Part shown: positions 59,461-64,000 of the stretch, piece by piece
Layout of the letters: every line of letters begins with the position of its first letter
Position numbering within the stretch: the stretch's first letter is position 1
DNA from: Sphingomonadaceae bacterium
GTDB lineage: Bacteria > Pseudomonadota > Alphaproteobacteria > Sphingomonadales > Sphingomonadaceae
Length of the DNA stretch: 64,000 bases
NCBI GenBank assembly: GCA_009926135.1
Contig: RFPL01000006.1
Span: forward strand, 115,782 to 179,781
Direction of reading: 5' to 3'
Position numbers and translations under genes: made by a program
Notes under the pieces: model-generated
Databases searched by the model: none
What the model was told of the DNA's origin: nothing
Seen by the model: the letters and a program-made list of their open reading frames with translations, nothing else

Positions 59461-59927
59461 CTGATCTACGGATCGCCACTCTCAACGATGCCCGCAGCCG
59501 TCGTAGCGCTGAAAAGCGCGCCGCGGTCGAGGACGCAATCATGCAACTGCGCGAGACCAGGCAGGCTGTGACGTTCGTCTCGGTGGCTCGTGAGGCCAAG
59601 GTCAGCCGTCAGTACCTCTACAATAACTTCGCCGATGAAATCGGCGAGGAACGCGTCGAGACCCGTGCAGAAACCGAGGTCATCGACGGCAAGAAGGTCC
59701 CGCTGCGAACGCCCGAGGAATACCGGCACATCGAAGCGGCGCTCCGCAACAAGATCGAGCGGCTTGAGACCGAACTGCGGGATGCCCGTGCCGAAAAGGC
59801 CAAGGCGGACCGAACGGCGGAACGTGAGCGCGGCAAAGCCGAACACTGGCGTCAGCTCTACACAGCTGTCCTGACGCGCGTGTCCCCTGGACAGTCCCCC
59901 GAACCGCTGCCGTCCGCCGAAGACTGA
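59457..59927 (+). CDS. tnpC: Tn554 TnpC-like accessory protein (DUF6262)
   Basis: 156 residues; the start overlaps the tnpB stop (ATGA). An N-terminal HTH-like part (AVTFVSVAREAKVSRQYLYN) is followed by a coiled coil (IERLETELRDARAEKAKADR). In Tn554 the third gene aids orientation and frequency of insertion. Confidence 0.8.
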   Translation: MTDLRIATLNDARSRRSAEKRAAVEDAIMQLRETRQAVTFVSVAREAKVSRQYLYNNFADEIGEERVETRAETEVIDGKKVPLRTPEEYRHIEAALRNKIERLETELRDARAEKAKADRTAERERGKAEHWRQLYTAVLTRVSPGQSPEPLPSAED

Positions 59928-59951
59928 ACCGTTCCGCTCCCATCGGGTTAC

Positions 59952-60010
59952 GATCAATCGAGTAGGAAGTGAGCCGCCTACGGCGTCTTGCACTTCCAAC
60001 TCCCTTGATC
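59952..60010 (+). terminator. 20-bp imperfect inverted repeat after tnpC
   Basis: GATCAATCGAGTAGGAAGTG (59952-59971) pairs with CACTTCCAACTCCCTTGATC (59991-60010), 17 of 20 positions. It is either the transcription terminator of the trio or part of the transposon end. Confidence 0.65.
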
Positions 60011-60068
60011 GTCCAAATAATTAGCGAAACACAATGGACAGGCATAATGCCATCAAGCCATTGAAACT

Positions 60069-60092
60069 ACACCACAAGACATGACGTGGTGT
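60069..60092 (-). terminator. small hairpin after the 60115 gene
   Basis: ACACCAC with GTGGTGT and a 10-base loop, in AT-rich DNA 23 bases past the stop. Weak terminator candidate. Confidence 0.4.
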
Positions 60093-60114
60093 TGATATAT
60101 GTTAAATCAACAAG

Positions 60115-60672
60115 TTAGGCCGCGAACAGCTCGCCCTGACATCTTGCTGAGGATGGAATAACGCTCTGCGTTGCCGCAATCTTCCCAAGCGCCCTGAGAA
60201 CGACAGGCCGAACCACATAGACCGCATGACGCCCACCGCCGCGGTTCTCGTGATTGGTGGCATAACCCGCATAGTGGCGCGTCACGAGCCCGGCACGCAC
60301 AAGGTCCGAGATCGCCCGGCTGACATTGGCACGGCCAACGGCCAGGACCTGCTCTTCGACCGCGTGATCGACACGTGCTGTATCGGCGTCAGGATCGCCG
60401 GTCAGCTGGTGCTGAAGCGAGATCGTTACGCGGGCCCTCAGGCCTGCGCGGCGCACGCTTTGCTCGCTCATGGGAAGAAGCTGGGTGCATAGCCAGTCGC
60501 GTAGCAGCATCGGGGCTTCTCCTCGGCCGACGAGCGGACCGGCACGGCCACGGGCGTCGGCTGCTTCAGCCACGAGCTGGAGGACAAGGAAGGCATATCG
60601 CGGGCGTTTCGATGCCGCAGCCAACGCTGCATAGATGGCTCCCACGCCGGAAATGTGTGTTTGGTCCTGCAT
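60115..60672 (-). CDS. winged-helix DNA-binding protein
   Basis: 185 residues from the ATG at 60672 (MQDQTHISGVGAIYAALAAA). The C-terminal half is a winged helix (VGRANVSRAISDLVRAGLVT then RHYAGYATNHENRGGGRHAVYV). The N-terminal half is helical. It could be a plasmid replication or partition regulator or a MarR-type repressor; the family is not recognised. The 27-bp palindrome at 60745-60771, 70 bases upstream, is a candidate operator. Confidence 0.65.
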   Translation of the reverse strand: MQDQTHISGVGAIYAALAAASKRPRYAFLVLQLVAEAADARGRAGPLVGRGEAPMLLRDWLCTQLLPMSEQSVRRAGLRARVTISLQHQLTGDPDADTARVDHAVEEQVLAVGRANVSRAISDLVRAGLVTRHYAGYATNHENRGGGRHAVYVVRPVVLRALGKIAATQSVIPSSARCQGELFAA

Positions 60673-60744
60673 GGATCAGTTTTGAGCACAAAAGGTGAAT
60701 CTTGTGAATCCCCTTTCGCGTGCCTCGTACGGTTTGTCAGTTCT

Positions 60745-60771
60745 GACACTCTACCCGCCGGGTAAAGTGTC
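60745..60771. promoter_or_regulatory. 27-bp near-perfect palindrome
   Basis: GACACTCTACCCG, one centre base, then CGGGTAAAGTGTC: 12 of 13 positions match. Outer arms GTTTGT and ACAAAC add to the symmetry. It lies between the divergent winged-helix gene and the vapBC operon. Confidence 0.65.
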
Positions 60772-60892
60772 ACAAACGACAGAACCGGCACAATCGCACA
60801 ATATGAGAAGCAGCGATGGCTGTTCTCAGCATGGGCTTGCCAAGGATCGGATGCGCGGCTATCTTACTTTCATCTTACCGCTGGAGATCGAG

Positions 60893-61165
60893 ATGGGTAT
60901 GCAGGAGCGGATCACGACGGTGATCTCGACAAAGGGGCAGGTTATCCTGCCCAAGGCTATCCGCGAAGGGCGACACTGGTCTGCAGGCACCCGGCTGACC
61001 GTGGAAGACACGCCCGATGGGGTGCTCCTCAGAGCTACCCCGGCCTTTCCCGAAACCGTGATCGATGCGGTTTTCGGCTCCATGCGCCACAGTGGTCCCG
61101 CGCTGTCGCTCGAGGAGATGGATGCAGCTATCGCGAAGGAAGCAAAGCGCCGTGCGCGCGATTGA
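60893..61165 (+). CDS. vapB: VapB-like antitoxin (AbrB/SpoVT swapped-hairpin fold)
   Basis: 90 residues from the ATG at 60893 (a second ATG is two codons later). The N-terminus TTVISTKGQVILPKAIREGR is the AbrB-type DNA-binding hairpin, followed by a C-terminal helix (ALSLEEMDAAIAKEAKRRA) that neutralises the toxin. Its end overlaps vapC by 14 bases. Confidence 0.9.
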   Translation: MGMQERITTVISTKGQVILPKAIREGRHWSAGTRLTVEDTPDGVLLRATPAFPETVIDAVFGSMRHSGPALSLEEMDAAIAKEAKRRARD

Positions 61166-61541
61166 TACCAATATCGTCGTCAGGTTTCTGACCGCCGACG
61201 ATGAAAAGCAGGCCAAAGCGGCGCGCAAGGTCATCAAGGAAGGCGACGTATTCGTTGCAACGACCGTCGTGCTCGAGATCGAATGGGTCCTGCGCGCCGG
61301 TTACAATTTCACGCCCGCGGCTATTGCCGACGGACTCCGCGCGATCGGTGGTCTTCCAGGTATCACACTGGAGGAGCCGGTCGAAGTTGCCCAGGCGCTC
61401 GACTGGCTAGGCGAAGGGATGGACTTTGCCGATGCGTTGCATCTGGCCAAGGCCGGGCATTGCAGCGCTTTCGTGACCTTCGATCGAAAGCTCGCAAAGC
61501 GGGCGAAGGGGCTTGCCCCCGTGCCAGTCGAGGTTCCCTGA
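61152..61541 (+). CDS. vapC: VapC-like PIN-domain ribonuclease toxin
   Basis: 129 residues from the GTG at 61152. The PIN acidic residues are visible: Asp in MRAIDTNIVVRFL, Glu in TTVVLEIEWVL, Asp in MDFADALHLA and Asp in FVTFDRKLAKR. VapC toxins cleave tRNA or rRNA unless bound by VapB. Second toxin-antitoxin pair of the element. Confidence 0.9.
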   Translation: MRAIDTNIVVRFLTADDEKQAKAARKVIKEGDVFVATTVVLEIEWVLRAGYNFTPAAIADGLRAIGGLPGITLEEPVEVAQALDWLGEGMDFADALHLAKAGHCSAFVTFDRKLAKRAKGLAPVPVEVP

Positions 61542-61550
61542 ACTGAATAC

Positions 61551-62048
61551 TCAGGAACCGTCCAGCACCCCTCCCGAAACCACACCTTGCGAGCCGAAGG
61601 CGACCCCAAGCTTCTTGCGTGTTCGCTTCAGCTTGGCGGGTGCAACCACAGCCACTTGACGCGGTTTGCGTCCGAGACCGATCTTGAGAGCAAGTTCCTT
61701 GCGGCGAGCGGCATAGTCCGGCGCTACCATTGGATAGTCAGCAGCGAGGTTCCAGCGGGCGCGGTATTCGGCCGGAGTCATGCCATGATCGGTGCTGAGA
61801 TGGTGCTTGAGCATCTTGAACTTCGCGCCGCAATCAAGGCAGGTAACCGCATCGGGTTTGACTGATGCGCGCACCGACACGGCGGGCGTACGGACTTCCT
61901 CGGTCGGCTCGGGCACCTGACCAAGCGAAGCCAGCGAAGCGTAGACCGACTGGATCAGGCCTGGCAGATCACCCGCCGCGACCGAATTGTTGCTGACGTG
62001 GGCTGAAACAATATCGGCGACATGATCCAGGAGCATTTCATCGGCCAT
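61551..62048 (-). CDS. Ros/MucR family zinc-finger transcriptional regulator
   Basis: 165 residues from 62048. The helical N-terminus (HVADIVSAHVSNNSVAAGDL) mediates oligomerisation in MucR. The zinc finger CLDCGAKFKMLKHHLSTDHG near residue 70-88 and the following MTPAEYRARWNLAADYPMVA are the Ros/MucR signature; MucR proteins bind AT-rich DNA and silence horizontally acquired genes in alphaproteobacteria. It carries an element-encoded copy, converging on vapC. Confidence 0.92.
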   Translation of the reverse strand: MADEMLLDHVADIVSAHVSNNSVAAGDLPGLIQSVYASLASLGQVPEPTEEVRTPAVSVRASVKPDAVTCLDCGAKFKMLKHHLSTDHGMTPAEYRARWNLAADYPMVAPDYAARRKELALKIGLGRKPRQVAVVAPAKLKRTRKKLGVAFGSQGVVSGGVLDGS

Positions 62049-62292
62049 TGCGTGCGGTCTTTCTCTAATTGGCGATGGCGGACCCTATGGGCCGCGGCCG
62101 CCAAATGCCAGTGCCGTTGGCTTGCGCTCCAGATCGACATGCGCAAAAAAATGGGGCCAGCTTGCGCCGGCCCCTTGGAAAGTTTTGGGAGAGGATGCCT
62201 GAAAGGCACTCCTGATATGGGGTGACGCCTTAAATGCTGCAAATGCGAAATAAGGTCCGGCAGTTGAATTTTGTGCAACGCGGCATCCACCT

Positions 62293-62547
62293 TCACCCCG
62301 GCGGTCGGTAGCGCGGGGTCGGATCGGCAAACCGGCGCGGATGAGCGAGTTCGGTGCGGGCGACACGGAACGTGTAGCCATCCCATTCGCGCCAGGGATG
62401 GTAGCGGCCTGCCTCATCGAGGCGGCCATAACAGACCCGCGCGAGGACGGTTGGACAGGCAGGATCGTCTTCAAGCAGCGCCACCGTGAAGGTGCCGCCC
62501 ATGCCGCTCGGCGTATCCCACACCGGCGTTTCGGCAGTGATCGTCAT
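62293..62547 (-). CDS. small hypothetical protein after ssb2
   Basis: 84 residues from 62547 (MTITAETPVWDTPSGMGGTF). Mostly beta (TFTVALLEDDPACPTVLARV) and basic at the end. No named family. It sits after ssb2 as the 53662 gene sits after ssb1, but the two are not related. Confidence 0.6.
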   Translation of the reverse strand: MTITAETPVWDTPSGMGGTFTVALLEDDPACPTVLARVCYGRLDEAGRYHPWREWDGYTFRVARTELAHPRRFADPTPRYRPPG

Positions 62548-62616
62548 GGGGAATTCCTGTCTTTGTGAGAAATCGGGGGTGCAACGATCCGGCAGGGATT
62601 GGCCTCACCCCCCGTT

Positions 62617-62639
62617 GGGAGGCGGCGCTGCCGCCTCCC
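62617..62639 (-). terminator. 10-bp GC hairpin after ssb2
   Basis: GGGAGGCGGC and complement with a three-base loop, ten bases past the ssb2 stop, at the same position as the hairpin after ssb1. No T-run. Confidence 0.55.
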
Positions 62640-62648
62640 GGGCTCCGG

Positions 62649-62984
62649 TCAGAGGAAGAGGACTTCCTCGGCGACGATCTCGACCGCGTAGCGTTCGACG
62701 CCCTCGCGGTCCGTCCACTTCGAGTAGTGGAGGCGGCCCTGGACCTCGACCATGTCGCCCTTCTTCTTGTGCTTGGCGACCGAAGTGCCGAGGCCGTTGA
62801 AAGCGGTGACGCGGTGGAACTCAGCGAGGGTCTCGGTGTAGCCGGCCTCGTTCTTGACCGTCTTGCCATCGACCAGCTTGGGGCGGTCGGTGACAAGAGT
62901 GAAGGAGGTAATCGCGGTTTCACCGGCGTGACGGGTTTCGGGTTGGCTAGCGATGCGGCCGATCAGGATGACGAGGTTCTTCAT
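62649..62984 (-). CDS. ssb: single-stranded DNA-binding protein, second copy
   Basis: 111 residues from the ATG at 62984 (MKNLVILIGRIASQPETRHA), the same length as ssb1. It shares ITSFTLVTDRPKLVDGK, AEFHRVTAFNGLG, VEVQGRLHYSKWTDRE and the AEEVLFL end. Differences are conservative, suggesting both are functional. Its leader is a relative of the ssb1 leader. Confidence 0.92.
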   Translation of the reverse strand: MKNLVILIGRIASQPETRHAGETAITSFTLVTDRPKLVDGKTVKNEAGYTETLAEFHRVTAFNGLGTSVAKHKKKGDMVEVQGRLHYSKWTDREGVERYAVEIVAEEVLFL

Positions 62985-63477
62985 GGGGTTTCTCCGTGGC
63001 TTGAATTCGGCGGAACCGCCCGCCGATGAAGACCACAGGCAGGGCCAAAGGCCCGGGCCCGCACCGAACGCCAAAAATCAAACGGGCGTGAGGGAAACCC
63101 AAAAGCGAGGAGTGGTGCGGCAAGCCCGCAGGGCTTCACGGTCCGCTGCTTTTGGGTTGCGGCCAGGGACTGGCGCTGCAGGGTTCATCGGCAAACGAAG
63201 GGCGGTTTCGTCAGTTCAGGCCGCAGGTTCCCAGGCGTTCCTACCCGTCTGCCTTGGTTGCATCCCGTCAGGGCACCCCGGCACCACGCCGGTGTCCATG
63301 CGCACCCTCCCCTCGAAGCGGTACTCCCGCCTGCGCATGTCCGGGCAAGTCAGAACGAGATCGCACGAGAAACCTCGATTTCTCTCCGCTTACCGCAACG
63401 GCCTTGTGCGTCAGCACCTGCACGAAGAGCGGGCTGATCCGGAAATTTCAGAGTGCCACCGCGTGCGAATGGGCGCG
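62985..63477 (-). promoter_or_regulatory. ssb2 leader, family S copy 2
   Basis: No gene in about 490 bases. The inverted repeat AACCCAAAAGC (63096-63106) and GCTTTTGGGTT (63148-63158) is perfect; the block AAAAGCGAGGAGTGGTGCGG is identical to ssb1. An inner AAGCCC-GCA-GGGCTT hairpin is present. The rest is unremarkable. Confidence 0.6.
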
Positions 63478-63822
63478 TCAGCGCCAGGGCTTCGCGAGGC
63501 CCTGCGCGATCAGGTAGTCGCCGGCGTCCACGCCGTTCACCGAGATTGTGGCAAGCGTCCGCCCATAGGGATCGGTGCCAAGCCGCGTGATCATGACCCG
63601 ACCGCGCGAGACAAGCCGGACGAGCGCCACGCGCGCCGCCTCGCCTGCCCGGTAATCGCACCAGGCATAGGACACCCGGCGATCCTGGCACTTGGGACTG
63701 CCCGGCAGTTCAGGCGCGTCGATGTTGGCGACGCGCACCCGCTCGCGGCCGCAGCGGATGGTGTCGCCGTCATGGACGGTCACGGAAACGCACAAGGCTG
63801 CAGCGGCAAGAACGACAGGCAT
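63478..63822 (-). CDS. secreted thermonuclease (SNase-like) family protein
   Basis: 114 residues from 63822 (MPVVLAAAALCVS), a short signal peptide or anchor. The staphylococcal-nuclease core is TVHDGDTIRCGRERVRVANI, followed by DAPEL, AARVALVRLVSRGRV and DPYGRTLATISVNG with the catalytic Arg. It resembles small plasmid-encoded periplasmic nucleases. It lies between the ssb2 leader and the second copy of the candidate RNA. Confidence 0.88.
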   Translation of the reverse strand: MPVVLAAAALCVSVTVHDGDTIRCGRERVRVANIDAPELPGSPKCQDRRVSYAWCDYRAGEAARVALVRLVSRGRVMITRLGTDPYGRTLATISVNGVDAGDYLIAQGLAKPWR

Positions 63823-63884
63823 CGACAATCCCTAGCGCGGCCGCTCTGTCGAACCAAGCCCTCCCCTCTTCCCGACTGGCCCCG

Positions 63885-63974
63885 ATCGTCACCCGAAGGG
63901 CCGGCATTCTTGCCGGCGAGGTTGGGCGGGCGGCGGCGCGAGAGCGCCGACCGCGCGCCCTAGCGAGTAGAGCG
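63885..63974 (+). ncRNA. candidate structured RNA, copy 2
   Basis: Plus strand: ATCGTCACCCGAAGGG, stem CCGGC/GCCGG (63901-63916), linker CGAGGTT, then GGGCG/CGCCC enclosing CGG/CCG and GGCGC-GAGA-GCGCC (63924-63960), and the tail TAGCGAGTAGAGCG identical to copy 1. Stem sequences differ from copy 1 but pair equally well. Confidence 0.6.
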
Positions 63975-64000
63975 GGTCGCCCCAAGCCCCGCGCGGGGCG

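Noticed and set aside
59952..60010. Transposon terminal inverted repeat
   Set aside because: Tn554-type elements lack terminal inverted repeats and no partner copy is seen near 56000, so a terminator is more likely.

Overview
The window is high-GC DNA whose protein families and signatures (TonB-dependent receptors, Gcw_chp porin, DUF3703, MOBF relaxase with sphingomonad-type neighbours, Ros/MucR regulator) point to a sphingomonad-like alphaproteobacterium. It looks like a mobile element, either a large conjugative plasmid or an integrative conjugative element: a cargo half of heavy-metal functions (about 1-41 kb) joined to a transfer and maintenance half (about 41-64 kb). I see no rRNA, no tRNA and no CRISPR array.

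Cargo half. A partial aldehyde dehydrogenase enters from the left edge. A seven-gene minus-strand operon (6523 down to 1430) encodes a MerR regulator, a Met-rich lipoprotein, a membrane NAD(P)H-flavin-2Fe2S reductase fusion, a membrane cytochrome-b-like protein, a seven-haem cytochrome c, a DUF1622 membrane protein and a Cys-rich four-helix copper-storage-type protein. Around it lie a Met/His-rich secreted protein, a secreted beta-barrel-like protein, a beta-CASP metallo-hydrolase, and gnd plus a LOG-family gene. Four minus-strand genes (starts at 1318, 7064, 8669 and 18636) carry the same TACGTA-centred site 65-110 bases upstream. A scarred stretch follows: AraC and MerR relics, a TonB-dependent receptor with a Fur-box-like dyad, a cysteine desulfurase relic, a Fic protein, a LuxR/DUF347 pair, and a glycosyltransferase whose 3' end is fused to a MerR relic. 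Next come a lead/cadmium-type module (MerR, short CDF transporter, cytochrome c-FTR1 permease), an XRE-peptidase protein, a porin, a second MerR/CDF module with DUF3147 and DUF3703, and a full czcCBA efflux operon followed by a P-type metal ATPase and czcD. Two MerR-type promoters with the diagnostic 19-bp spacer are visible.

Transfer half. On the minus strand the order candidate oriT region, ribbon-helix-helix gene, TraD/TrwB-like coupling ATPase, TrwC/TraA-like relaxase matches the R388 oriT-trwA-trwB-trwC order. Small hypothetical genes, a DUF2493 gene, two ssb genes, a PemK/MazF-Phd toxin-antitoxin pair, a VapBC pair, a Tn554-type recombinase trio and a Ros/MucR regulator complete it. No mating-pore genes are present, so they must lie outside the window.

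The least explained part is non-coding. Three families of structured sequence each occur twice in the transfer half: leaders of two small genes, leaders of the two ssb genes, and a 90-100 nt element (53011-53110 and 63885-63974) whose stems differ in sequence yet keep their pairing, with GNRA loops on the plus strand. I rate that element and the seven-gene redox operon as the best candidates for something undescribed.
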